A stretch of DNA of 64,000 nt from a virus. The stretch covers positions 239,636 to 303,635 of the IMG/VR virus record IMGVR_UViG_3300042868_005134. One strand, written 5' to 3'. Position numbers and translations under genes: made by a program. This document shows, one piece after another, positions 28,853 to 36,687 of this stretch. The notes under the pieces are model-generated. The model was not told the DNA's origin. It saw only the letters and a program-made list of their open reading frames with translations, and ran no database searches. The stretch's first letter is position 1. Every line of letters begins with the position of its first letter.

Positions 28853-31273
28853 TTAGAATCGGAAAGCTGATCTAATTCGTTTAAGAATTTCGTCGTCTTC
28901 GGATTTAACATCTTCGAAAGTTGACCTATCAACATTGGGAGCACCTGCTGAAATTGGACCTGAAGATGGCCTTGTTCTGCTCCTATCTCTGGCATCGCCT
29001 TGAGCTTTAATTAATGCCGCAGCCGCTTCTGGATATGCTGGATCCCCAGGGTTTACGACCTTACCATTGAATGTGATAGGACCATCTGGTTTGCCCATTC
29101 GTAAAGTACCATCTACAGATTGTTTAGATTGAGTACTTGTACTTGTGTTTGTACTTGTTCCGCTTGTACTTGCGGGTACGCCAGCTGCCGGACTTGCTGC
29201 CTGATTGCTAGTACTAGCTGCAGCCACTTTATCTAATCCTTTTAACGCACTTTCTAATCGTGTTTTTAGTTCAGGAGGTAACTGAGCCATCATGTCAGTA
29301 TTTTTCTGATATTGTAATATTACAGCCATGTGCTTCTTGATAAGTTCTTGATCAGCAGGATCCATCGAAGGAAGTTCATCGTCCTTGAATGTATCATACA
29401 AAGCCTTGCCCACATCGTATGCGGTCCATGCTGCCATGCCTGCTCCTACTATCAGTGCCGCAGGCCCAGCCAACGCAGAGGCTCCAGCCCGCGCCGCAAT
29501 TTTCCTGCCAATACCCGAGGCCCCGCCCAGCTTGCTGGTAAACTTAGCTAACTTACCTGGTGCAGTAGGCGACCCAGATCGGCCTCCTAGTCCAAAAGGA
29601 TCATTGGCGCGACTAAGAGCAGGATTAGGGTTTCGAGCCATTGCCATTCTAGCTTGTGTGCCAGCATCACGTACTCGACCGCCTGAATTGGGCGGCACAT
29701 ATATGTCTGCTTCAACTAGTAGACTCCAAATCTCCATTTGTTCTTGTAATGTAAAATTAGAAATATTTTCTAGAACTAGCGCATCGTCAGGATGTATACT
29801 TTCTGATTTGATTTTATTTTTTGCGAGAATGGCTTCGATTGCCTTGATTGAATTTTCTAATTCTGTAGTATTAGTTGTGTTTACTTTAGATCCTGCGCTT
29901 TGACCTGCACCAGCTGTAGGTTTTGCTCCACCCACTGGATTACCAGTCTTAGGATCATACCCTAACGCAGTCATTCTTTTAACAAACTCTGGGTTTCCTA
30001 AACTTACTGTACCGGGGCCTTGACCCGGCTTAACATTATAGGCATAAGCCAATCCTGCAATGTTTGCGTACTCGTCTGTACTAACCTTGCCGCTTAAACT
30101 TCTAATAGCCGCTGTAGTTAATGGACCGTCTTTTCCATCTAAATCTAACTTTTGTCCGTGTTTTGTATTTAGGTAGTGCTGTATAGCTTTAGTTCCAGGA
30201 TTGGCCGGTCCTACTTTACCTGCTGCAGGACTTGCGGATTGTCCACCTGGTTTTGTAGTACTCCCTGCTGCGTTAGCAGACATGGCTTTACCTAGTTCAG
30301 CATCGGTACGATCTACATTATCACCGTATTCTTTTTCTCGAGCCGCCTGTGCGTTAGCAGACATGGCTTTACCTAGTTCAGCATCGGTACGATCTACATT
30401 ATCACCGTATTCTTTTTCTCGAGCCGCCTGTGCGTTAGCAGACATGGCTTTACCCAGTTCAGCGTCATCTCTATCTGCTTGATTAGGATCAACTTTTTGA
30501 CCAGTTGGCGCTGCCAGTTTATCCACGGCCTTTTGTGCGGCACCTAATGCTTGTATAACAGCTGGATCATCTATATCTGCCAGTTCTGCCATTAACGATT
30601 TAATTTCAGCAACTTCACTTTGATACTTACCCGCTGTTACACCTGTTGCTGGATTTCTAACAGGTTCGCCTGTGCCCAGTGTCACTTTTTCGTACAACTC
30701 ATAGCTAAAACTTTCAACTAGTGTACGGGATATAGATCCGTCGAATGAAATAGACTCCATAGTGCTGCCACTAATCTTGGCCACTAGGTCATTTAATCTT
30801 TTTAATCTAGGAGCAACAAACGCATCACTGCTTTGTTTACCCTGTACATTGGCACTTTGTTGTTTTACAGCACTTGATGCTTTGTCGTTGGCAGCTTGCG
30901 AATCTTTGTCTAGGCCAAATTTACCTGTACCTATTAAGCCACCTAGTGCTGAAGTCTTTGCTGTACCTGGTACTAATCCTAGTTTTGCCAATGATTGTGT
31001 ATCAGCTTCTCTTGCTGTTGCGGAAATGTCATAGTTACTCTGCCCACGATCGCCCGATGGCATACTCTGTTTTCTAACAAAGTATCCGCTTACAGGATCA
31101 TACAGACCGGGCAGGTTTTCCTTCCATGCTAGGTCGTTTAAAATACCAGCACGTTTTTGTTCGTCTTTTTCTTGGCCAACAGCAGCCTGTATGTCTTTCA
31201 TAGTTATGGCTTCATTTAAAATCTGTCTAGATTCAATCTTGTCCATTCTAGCTATAAGTGCTTTCAAGTCCAT
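28853..31273 (-). CDS. Large low-complexity phage protein with peptidoglycan-binding-like domain
   Basis: An 806-residue protein. It starts MDLKALIARMDKIESRQILN, which resembles the N-terminus of the protein at 31392 and carries L-x-E sites of the kind cut by T4-like prohead proteases. Residues about 270-335 hold a 27-residue repeat (ELGKAMSANAQ-AAREKEYGDNVDRTDA). Next is a domain like peptidoglycan-binding domains (IQHYLNTKHGQKLDLDGKDG-PLTTAAIRSLSG). A hydrophobic Gly/Ala stretch (AGASALAGPAALIVGAGMAA, about residues 605-625) and a Ser/Thr/Pro-rich C-terminus follow. I suspect a head-core or injected protein, with no proof. Confidence 0.7.
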   Translation of the reverse strand: MDLKALIARMDKIESRQILNEAITMKDIQAAVGQEKDEQKRAGILNDLAWKENLPGLYDPVSGYFVRKQSMPSGDRGQSNYDISATAREADTQSLAKLGLVPGTAKTSALGGLIGTGKFGLDKDSQAANDKASSAVKQQSANVQGKQSSDAFVAPRLKRLNDLVAKISGSTMESISFDGSISRTLVESFSYELYEKVTLGTGEPVRNPATGVTAGKYQSEVAEIKSLMAELADIDDPAVIQALGAAQKAVDKLAAPTGQKVDPNQADRDDAELGKAMSANAQAAREKEYGDNVDRTDAELGKAMSANAQAAREKEYGDNVDRTDAELGKAMSANAAGSTTKPGGQSASPAAGKVGPANPGTKAIQHYLNTKHGQKLDLDGKDGPLTTAAIRSLSGKVSTDEYANIAGLAYAYNVKPGQGPGTVSLGNPEFVKRMTALGYDPKTGNPVGGAKPTAGAGQSAGSKVNTTNTTELENSIKAIEAILAKNKIKSESIHPDDALVLENISNFTLQEQMEIWSLLVEADIYVPPNSGGRVRDAGTQARMAMARNPNPALSRANDPFGLGGRSGSPTAPGKLAKFTSKLGGASGIGRKIAARAGASALAGPAALIVGAGMAAWTAYDVGKALYDTFKDDELPSMDPADQELIKKHMAVILQYQKNTDMMAQLPPELKTRLESALKGLDKVAAASTSNQAASPAAGVPASTSGTSTNTSTSTQSKQSVDGTLRMGKPDGPITFNGKVVNPGDPAYPEAAAALIKAQGDARDRSRTRPSSGPISAGAPNVDRSTFEDVKSEDDEILKRIRSAFRF
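30271..30473 (-). repeat. Tandem 81-nt repeat (27 aa), about 2.5 copies
   Basis: Near-identical 81-nt units begin at 30271, 30352 and 30433 (the last partial) inside the 806-residue gene. Each encodes the 27-residue unit containing ELGKAMSANA and EKEYGDNVDRTDA. The first two copies are almost perfectly conserved in DNA, which points to recent duplication. Confidence 0.85.
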
Positions 31274-31391
31274 ATCAATTCCTAATAATATACATGCTCA
31301 CTTCTAGTGTGCCTTCCGGGGCACGACTCCCAAACACTCTAGGGCAGCAGCCGCCCCACACCAGTAACGCATAACGTCCTAAGGTAGTGTG
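31274..31391 (-). other. GC-richer intergenic stretch with a possible 22-codon frame
   Basis: This 118-bp gap is GC-richer than its neighbours. On the minus strand a short frame, 31372-31304 (MRYWCGAAAALECLGVVPRK and two more residues), follows an AGGA site. On the plus strand, 31364-31387 resembles a conserved 23S rRNA segment. GC-rich inverted repeats (GTGCC-GGCAC; GGGGCGG-GCCC) are also present. I cannot decide between a small protein, a structured RNA and a terminator region. Confidence 0.3.
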
Positions 31392-31817
31392 TTACTTGGG
31401 CACACAGTTTGGAACTGTCTTGCCACCTTTTTTCTTTGTACCTACAGGCTTGTAGCCTTTCCAACAAGGATTGTCCTTGGGATCTTTTAATCCTTCGATT
31501 ACCTTGCTTGCTAATTTTGTTGCTTTCTGTTTAGTTCGATCCGCACTTTCGGCAAATTCTTGCTCAACAGTTTTAAAATACTTACCAATCATGCTGGGCT
31601 TTGCGCCCACTGCCACATTCAATACTGGACTAGTAACAGTTTCTCTTGCTACTGGTTTGCTATGATACACAGCAATACTTTCTGCTTGCGTCAATCGATT
31701 TGAAGGGCCTTGCCCTTCTTTAATTACAGATACAAAACGTTTCATATCGTTAACGCCAACTACCGCAGGTTTTGAATCCACGCGGTCCAGCGTTTGTAGA
31801 ATTTTCTTCATGTCCAT
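31392..31817 (-). CDS. Phage protein with head-core-type ends (141 aa)
   Basis: A 141-residue protein. The N-terminus MDMKKILQTLDRVDSKPAVV resembles that of the 806-residue protein, and FVSVIKEGQGPSN (residues 28-40) contains an I-x-E site. The basic C-terminus, NPCWKGYKPVGTKKKGGKTV-PNCVPK, is a module that recurs in proteins of T4-like phages. A packaged internal head protein is a reasonable hypothesis; no enzyme motif is seen. Confidence 0.7.
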   Translation of the reverse strand: MDMKKILQTLDRVDSKPAVVGVNDMKRFVSVIKEGQGPSNRLTQAESIAVYHSKPVARETVTSPVLNVAVGAKPSMIGKYFKTVEQEFAESADRTKQKATKLASKVIEGLKDPKDNPCWKGYKPVGTKKKGGKTVPNCVPK

Positions 31818-31825
31818 GATACTAA

Positions 31826-33070
31826 TTAACGTTTAATGCCTGCGGCAGTAAGTGCATCGGCTCTATCTTTATAACCTTTAACACCTGGCTTAATATCTTT
31901 AGCTGACTTGCCAATAGCAGCTTTTACTTTAGGGGAAGCATCGCTTGCGTTAACATGCTTCATCGTAGTTTTTTCTTGATGACTGGCTTCATACATACTG
32001 CCACATTCTTTCATACCATGTATTGGACAGCTTTTGCCTCTAGCAGTGTGATTACATTTGCCTTCGCCAAGTGCCGCACTTGCTCCTGCTTTCTTTAGAT
32101 CTTGCGGTGTGGCTCTCATACCGGGAACAGTAGTTTTAGCAGTAGCAGCAATACCAGATCGCTGTGGCGCACCACTTATTGCGGTTTCTTTAACTTTAGC
32201 AAATGGATTTTTCTTTTTGTCAGCAATAGCCTTCTTCATTGGCTCTTTCTTGTTGCCGTCTTTATCCATATCTAAGAAGTCTGGCTTCTTGCCTTCTTTA
32301 AATGTTGGATTGGTTGGCCCTGGAGTTTTAGCACTCCAACGCTTGCCTTTGTGTGGACCCGAAGTTACAACAGGATACTGACCGTCTTTGCCTTTTGGTG
32401 GAGGAGCACTAGCACCATCTGGATTCATAGGAGCCATCGATTCTTTTACTTCTTTATCTCTGTTGTCAAATTTCTCGCTGTCTTTCATGCCCCATGTTTT
32501 GGCACTCTTTGGACTTTGCTTTAGTTTTGGAGACTGTGATTTCTTCTCAGCGGCTGATTGTCCTTTAGCATGGCTTGCTTTGCCTTTGCCTGATTTCTGT
32601 TCAGATTCGCCGTCATCTTTGTAACTGGTATTAGTGTGCTTAACACCTGTTGATGTTTTTTCTAGTTCACCAGTGCGAGTCTTTTTCTTATCGCCTACTT
32701 TAGCTTTGTCATCGAAAGTTTCGTCTAAATCTTTTTGATTTTTTTCTTTTAACTTTTCTAACTTAACTTTAGCTTCGGTTAGTTTCTTTTTGAATTCTTT
32801 GCGTACAGCTTCGGTGTACATGTCAGAATTTTCAATTTTGCTACCGTACTCACTAAACTTCATTTCGTATTCTAAATAGTGAAAAACGCTGGCAACATAA
32901 TCAGCTGCTTTAGTAATTTTAGCTTGTACCCAACCTTCAAGTTGGTCACCATCTTGGATCATTTTAAATAGCTTGAAGCTATAGTTGGCTGTCTTGTAAA
33001 GATCGGCCCTGGCCATTGCGGCTTCTTGATCATCTGGATGAGGGTGATTCATCATATTCATTCCTGGCAT
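31826..33070 (-). CDS. Lys-rich phage protein with conserved helical N-terminal domain (414 aa)
   Basis: A 414-residue protein. Residues 15-75 carry a conserved domain (ARADLYKTANYSFKLFKMI, LEGWVQAKITKAADYVASV, FHYLEYEMKFSEYG) found in T4-like aquatic phages. The middle, about 80-330, is a Lys/Glu/Ser-rich disordered region, with MNPDGASAPPPKGKDGQYP-like segments. A Cys/His-rich patch, KCNHTARGKSCPIHGMKECG, could bind zinc. The end (KAAIGKSAKDIKPGVKGYKD) is a further module. The charge and composition suggest a scaffold or internal head protein. A late-type box lies about 25 nt upstream. Confidence 0.7.
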   Translation of the reverse strand: MPGMNMMNHPHPDDQEAAMARADLYKTANYSFKLFKMIQDGDQLEGWVQAKITKAADYVASVFHYLEYEMKFSEYGSKIENSDMYTEAVRKEFKKKLTEAKVKLEKLKEKNQKDLDETFDDKAKVGDKKKTRTGELEKTSTGVKHTNTSYKDDGESEQKSGKGKASHAKGQSAAEKKSQSPKLKQSPKSAKTWGMKDSEKFDNRDKEVKESMAPMNPDGASAPPPKGKDGQYPVVTSGPHKGKRWSAKTPGPTNPTFKEGKKPDFLDMDKDGNKKEPMKKAIADKKKNPFAKVKETAISGAPQRSGIAATAKTTVPGMRATPQDLKKAGASAALGEGKCNHTARGKSCPIHGMKECGSMYEASHQEKTTMKHVNASDASPKVKAAIGKSAKDIKPGVKGYKDRADALTAAGIKR

Positions 33071-33093
33071 AGTAGTAAACTCCGTTGTTCTAA

Positions 33094-33101
33094 TATTTAT
33101 C
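33094..33101 (-). promoter_or_regulatory. Late-type promoter box CGATAAATA
   Basis: Minus-strand GATAAATA preceded by C, about 24 nt before the ATG at 33070 of the 414-residue virion-type protein, with a GGAG site between them. Confidence 0.5.
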
Positions 33102-33336
33102 GTTTTATTGCAGGTCCGCCGAACAAACTAACTCCTGTAGCCTTGTTGGGATCAACTGCTTTTACCTTGGGTTGCGGCGGTGCTTTTGTGCCGCTTTTTC
33201 CAGGGCTTCCTATATAGCTTCTTTTACCCCGGGCTGGACCTGGACTAATGTGTGGATTTACCACTGTGCCTATGTTAGCAGTACTTGTAGCACCTGCTGT
33301 AGCACTTTCTTTCATGGTTATTTCACGTATTTTCAT
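33097..33336 (-). CDS. Small Gly/Pro/Lys-rich protein with capsid-targeting-like start (79 aa)
   Basis: A 79-residue protein starting MKIREITMKES, similar to the short capsid-targeting peptide of T4 internal proteins (I-R-E could be a prohead-protease site). The rest is disordered, Gly/Ala/Pro/Lys-rich (TAGATSTANIGTVVNPHISP, RSYIGSPGKSGTKAPP). Similar segments recur in T4-like phages. No enzyme motif. Confidence 0.65.
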   Translation of the reverse strand: MKIREITMKESATAGATSTANIGTVVNPHISPGPARGKRSYIGSPGKSGTKAPPQPKVKAVDPNKATGVSLFGGPAIKR

Positions 33337-33337
33337 A

Positions 33338-33970
33338 TCAAGACTCGAATAAATCCAATGCTATATTCCAATGCGCCACACGATCTTCTAGACCAATAGT
33401 TCCACCGTTAATACGTTTACTTAACAACACAATGTCACCCTTGTCACAAATAGCGTTAAGTCCATTCTTGTGCCAAAACCAGCAGGCACTCAGTGTGGCA
33501 TAAGCTGGTTGTCTTAGCAAATCTGGATTTTCTATTAGACAATCGTCGCCAAACAACTCTCTGCTACAACGTGTATAGTTATCACGCCCTGTGATTTGTA
33601 GTATGCCACGTCCTCTAAACTTCCAACCATCACCACTTTGTTCGTTTCCGTTGGCCATACGACTAGCATATATACGATTGGCAATCATTTCAGGTTTGCG
33701 TTCATATTGTGCTGCCAGAGCATCTGTTGGAAAGTACTTGCCAAATAAACCACGTAGTCCCTTGGCACTGTAGTTTAAGTTTTCCTGTAGCACAGTGAAG
33801 TCTAAACTTTCGTGTTGACATTGTGCGATGAATCCTGCCACGCGAGCAGGTGTTGTAATTTCAAATGCTGGAAAGTGTTCAGCAAATGCTTCATACCACA
33901 TTTGTGGATTTTTATTTTTATGTATACACTCAGCTAATTTTTCTGGTGTAAATTCAAATTCAAAACTCAT
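33338..33970 (-). CDS. Endolysin, glycoside hydrolase family 19-like
   Basis: A 210-residue chitinase/lysozyme-like enzyme. FIAQCQHESLDFTVLQENLN gives the catalytic Glu54 region and the second Glu63, followed by YSAKGLRGLF, IYASRMANGNEQSGDGWKF and GRGILQITGRDNY, all typical of GH19 phage lysins. It cuts peptidoglycan glycan strands to release progeny. No signal peptide is present, so it would need the holin at 40913. The start at 33970 overlaps the upstream stop as ATGA and follows a GGGAGAG site. Confidence 0.9.
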   Translation of the reverse strand: MSFEFEFTPEKLAECIHKNKNPQMWYEAFAEHFPAFEITTPARVAGFIAQCQHESLDFTVLQENLNYSAKGLRGLFGKYFPTDALAAQYERKPEMIANRIYASRMANGNEQSGDGWKFRGRGILQITGRDNYTRCSRELFGDDCLIENPDLLRQPAYATLSACWFWHKNGLNAICDKGDIVLLSKRINGGTIGLEDRVAHWNIALDLFES

Positions 33971-34677
33971 TTTTCTCTCCCTGATTTCATATTGGCCATC
34001 CAATGGGCTAGTTGACCTTTTCTGCCACCTTGCTTGGCAACCTTGCGTAATGTACTTATGCTAGCCTTGGTTGGAACTCCGTGACGTTTGCTGTCACCTT
34101 TGTCTTGCGGATTTTTGCCATCCGCAAAGTTTTCTTCCAAGTCAACAGCATCATCTTTAAAAAATTCTGGATACTTTTTATTAAAGTGTCTCATTATTAT
34201 GGCAGCTTGAGCATTTGCTTCGTTTTCTATTTCGCTACCAGTACCGCCGCTATTGACATCTAGTCTGTGTTCTGTATTTTGTTTAAAGTGTATAAGTTCG
34301 TGTGCCAGTGTTCTTAATATATCCAATGCGTGTCTGTTTTCTATAGCTAGATAGATTATTTGTTCACTGTCATCGTATTTTCCAAAAGTGGGTTGCTCGT
34401 GATCTATAATAATCTTTTCTAATTTGATTTTAGGCAACTTCTTTAATGCCAGTGCATGCATGGCCAAGGGTAAAAATTTTGTAAATGCAGTCATCAACTG
34501 CGGTTTGTTATCTGTATCTTCAGACACTCCACTGTATCCTGCGTCTGCGCCGTAACTGCCAGCAGGCCCAGGACCTGCTACAGGTTTCTTAGGAGTAATA
34601 TAGGCCTTGGGTTTTTTATTATATTTCTTGGCTCTAACACCTTTTTTATGTTCGTCTACGATTTGGTGAGCTTTCAT
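33967..34677 (-). CDS. Putative zinc metalloprotease (HExxH) with phage C-terminal module
   Basis: A 236-residue protein. A basic start (EHKKGVRAKKYNKKPKAYI) leads to a central domain with LRTLAHELIHFKQNTEHRL (HExxH, about residues 138-156), then acidic residues that could complete a zinc site (ENEANAQAAIIMRHF). The end, GKNPQDKGDSKRHGVPTK and RKGQLAHWMANMKSGREK, is a module shared by proteins of many T4-like phages. A packaged or maturation protease is possible; the substrate is unknown. Confidence 0.7.
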   Translation of the reverse strand: MKAHQIVDEHKKGVRAKKYNKKPKAYITPKKPVAGPGPAGSYGADAGYSGVSEDTDNKPQLMTAFTKFLPLAMHALALKKLPKIKLEKIIIDHEQPTFGKYDDSEQIIYLAIENRHALDILRTLAHELIHFKQNTEHRLDVNSGGTGSEIENEANAQAAIIMRHFNKKYPEFFKDDAVDLEENFADGKNPQDKGDSKRHGVPTKASISTLRKVAKQGGRKGQLAHWMANMKSGREK

Positions 34678-34970
34678 CGGGGTTGCTCTCCAGTCATATA
34701 GGGCAAACTAAACCATAACTTGAACCATTCAGCATCACCGGGTCTAATATTGTTCTTACGCATTATTTCAGCTTTCTCTGTGCCGCTTTGACCAAACGAT
34801 TCGCCATAGCTGACCTGTTGCCCACGATATTCATGTAGTCTGGCTTGACCGCCAAGGCCGCCAAGGCCTGATAAAATTTTAAGTTCTTGTATGGGGTCAG
34901 CAGGATCAAGATAGCAGTCATCAGGACTGTCTCGATTCAAGTCATGGCTAGTGACCTTGTACTGCTTCAT
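34674..34970 (-). CDS. Phage protein with EWFKLWFSLPYMTGE module (98 aa)
   Basis: A 98-residue protein. The middle (DPIQELKILSGLGGLGGQAR) is a short helix and Gly-rich turn, and the C-terminal AEIMRKNNIRPGDAEWFKLW-FSLPYMTGEQP is a conserved module found in T4-like phage proteins. It is coupled to the HExxH and Dps-like genes by ATGA overlaps. Function unknown. Confidence 0.65.
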   Translation of the reverse strand: MKQYKVTSHDLNRDSPDDCYLDPADPIQELKILSGLGGLGGQARLHEYRGQQVSYGESFGQSGTEKAEIMRKNNIRPGDAEWFKLWFSLPYMTGEQPR

Positions 34971-35401
34971 TTTAGCGTGGCCTTTAACATCCAGCCGTGT
35001 TTGCGATGTGCGTCCATTCTTCCAGCAACAAAATCACTGAAGCCATGTTCGCCCATTTGTTCGCTTAGGTCGAACACCATCTTTAAAATTTTAACTATTT
35101 TTTCGTTATCAGTTAACAATTCAATAACCATTTGTTTGCTATCTAGGATTTCTGTTTCGTCTTCGATTTGCGTCAGCATACTGAATCGTTGTAGACTAGA
35201 TGGTGCGTAAGTGCCTAGTGCTCTTAGTTCTTCGGCAAACGTATCAATGCTGCCATAAACTTCTTGATAGATCCTTCCAAACAATGAATGAAACGATTCG
35301 AAAAACATTCCTTCAACGTTCCAATGAAAGTTTTGTGCTTTTAAGAAAAAGCTAAATTCAGTGGCAAATGCTATCTTAGCCGCCTTTTGTAATTCTTCCA
35401 T
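34967..35401 (-). CDS. Dps-like ferritin-fold protein
   Basis: A 144-residue helical protein with Dps/ferritin signatures: LKAQNFHWNVEGMFFESFHS gives the His and HWN motif of the ferroxidase site, SIDTFAEELRALG supplies Asp and Glu, and FVAGRMDAHRKHGWML matches the C-terminal helix. Dps proteins store iron and protect DNA from oxidative damage. In a phage it might protect packaged or replicating DNA; whether it forms a 12-mer or binds DNA cannot be told. It lies in the block of head-type genes. Confidence 0.8.
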   Translation of the reverse strand: MEELQKAAKIAFATEFSFFLKAQNFHWNVEGMFFESFHSLFGRIYQEVYGSIDTFAEELRALGTYAPSSLQRFSMLTQIEDETEILDSKQMVIELLTDNEKIVKILKMVFDLSEQMGEHGFSDFVAGRMDAHRKHGWMLKATLK

Positions 35402-35403
35402 TA

Positions 35404-36261
35404 TTATTTCCTTGTCTTTTTAAATCTTTTGAATATGTGAAACTTTTCGCTAACTGGCTGCGTCTTAGGTTCTTCTTTCTTAGGAGGATTTAACAATTCC
35501 TGTCCACGCTTGCGACTTGCCGCACTTTTAGCTTGTTGACGATCCCATGCTTTACTTAGTTTAGCGGCAGCACTCATGCGAGCAGTCTCCGACATGTCTC
35601 GCTCAGGTTCTTTTGTTTTCTTTACAGGTTTAGCTTTTTCTTTATCTGCTTTTAGTTTGGCCTTGCTGGCCTTGTCAGCTTCCTTGGCCGCCGCCTGATC
35701 CAAGTATGGAGTTAAGAAATGTTTAACAACGTCAAAGAAAGGACGACCAGCAACACGAGTATCAGCAGGAACTCCAGCAGCACGTTCAAATGCTGCTCGG
35801 TCATTGGCTGCTACTGCTGCACGTAAATCTGTTGCGCTGGATATACGTGCCGCTGGTTCCCACACAATGTCTCTAAACTTGTAATAGCCGTGAGGACCTT
35901 CTTTACCATTAGACTTTTGTAATGCTGGCACAAATACTTTTGAATCGTTTTCATCAGTTACAACATGTAGCGTCACAGCACCGTGATTTTTGTAAACCAT
36001 TGATGCTAAAGTGAACCAACTTTGTTCCGCTACTAGATGCCCTTCGATTTCAGGCATGATAGTTTTCATTGCGTCAATCTTTACATTAAAAGGCAATGGG
36101 TCTTTTGGGCCTTGTGTGCTTTGATTAGTACCAATATACCATTCATCAAATTTAGATGCGGTGCTCCAGGCAGCTTTGTGGCCTTGATGTGGTGGATTAA
36201 ATCGACCGAATATAATGCCCACGGACTTGTTTCTTGATTCGAATAGTTCTCTTAGTTTCAT
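35404..36261 (-). CDS. Nucleotidyltransferase with capsid-targeting-like N-terminus
   Basis: A 285-residue protein. MKLRELFES at the start resembles T4 capsid-targeting peptides, with L-F-E as a possible processing site. Residues 14-27 (VGIIFGRFNPPHQGH) carry the (H/T)xGH motif of the nucleotidyltransferase superfamily (NadM/cytidylyltransferase type), and WEPAARISSATDLRAAVAAN resembles the ISST-like product-release motif. A Lys/Ala-rich disordered tail (about residues 195-260) follows. The substrate is unknown; NMN or a sugar or lipid phosphate is possible. An enzyme packaged with the DNA is a fair hypothesis. Confidence 0.78.
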   Translation of the reverse strand: MKLRELFESRNKSVGIIFGRFNPPHQGHKAAWSTASKFDEWYIGTNQSTQGPKDPLPFNVKIDAMKTIMPEIEGHLVAEQSWFTLASMVYKNHGAVTLHVVTDENDSKVFVPALQKSNGKEGPHGYYKFRDIVWEPAARISSATDLRAAVAANDRAAFERAAGVPADTRVAGRPFFDVVKHFLTPYLDQAAAKEADKASKAKLKADKEKAKPVKKTKEPERDMSETARMSAAAKLSKAWDRQQAKSAASRKRGQELLNPPKKEEPKTQPVSEKFHIFKRFKKTRK

Positions 36262-36262
36262 C

Positions 36263-36604
36263 TTAATTCTCGTCGTAGCGACCGTCTTCTACGTTTTTTG
36301 TTTCTTGCTCGTGTAACGCATTACAAATACCTTCGCACATGTCTTTTTCAAGATCCGGCTCTAGTCCTTCTACTTTAAAAGTGCTTTGATATGATTCGTA
36401 GGCTTTTTTAACCAGTCCTTCGAAAGCTCTTGGATGTACCGACTTTCCTGATTCTACATATTCTTTAAATTTGTTCATTACAGGAAAGTATTCCTTACGA
36501 TAAAACTGAGGGTCGTTTTGCATAAAACAAACCAGATCATCTTTAAGATCGTAGCCTAATTGCTTCTTGTTAGAATCTGCGGGTAATAAATCGTTAATTT
36601 CCAT
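36263..36604 (-). CDS. Conserved phage protein (113 aa)
   Basis: A 113-residue helical protein beginning MEINDLLPADSNKKQLGYDL, with LVCFMQNDPQFYRKEYFPVM and AFEGLVKKAYESYQSTF. The pattern recurs in T4-like aquatic phages. Acidic tail (NVEDGRYDEN). No function known. A late-type box sits about 60 nt upstream. Confidence 0.7.
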   Translation of the reverse strand: MEINDLLPADSNKKQLGYDLKDDLVCFMQNDPQFYRKEYFPVMNKFKEYVESGKSVHPRAFEGLVKKAYESYQSTFKVEGLEPDLEKDMCEGICNALHEQETKNVEDGRYDEN

Positions 36605-36647
36605 AGCTGTGTACCAAATTTAGCAGGGACAGCTTGTACTCATGAGA

Positions 36648-36684
36648 AGTCCCCTATCTCGTGTATTTATCGAAATAGGGGACT
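36648..36684 (-). promoter_or_regulatory. Hairpin enclosing a late-type promoter box
   Basis: A perfect 10-bp inverted repeat, AGTCCCCTAT/ATAGGGGACT, with a 17-nt loop (36658-36674). The loop contains the late-type box GATAAATA (36664-36671). On the minus strand it sits after the gene at 36688 and before the gene at 36263. No U-tract follows the stem, so it may act as a regulatory or processing element rather than a terminator. Confidence 0.5.
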
Positions 36685-36687
36685 GGC

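Noticed and set aside
29385-29903. A 172-codon plus-strand frame
   Set aside because: It mirrors the Ala/Gly-rich part of the 806-residue minus-strand gene, with no ribosome-binding site or motif.
30100-30190. The peptidoglycan-binding-like domain read as an endolysin
   Set aside because: No catalytic domain accompanies it; the GH19 enzyme at 33338 is the better lysin.
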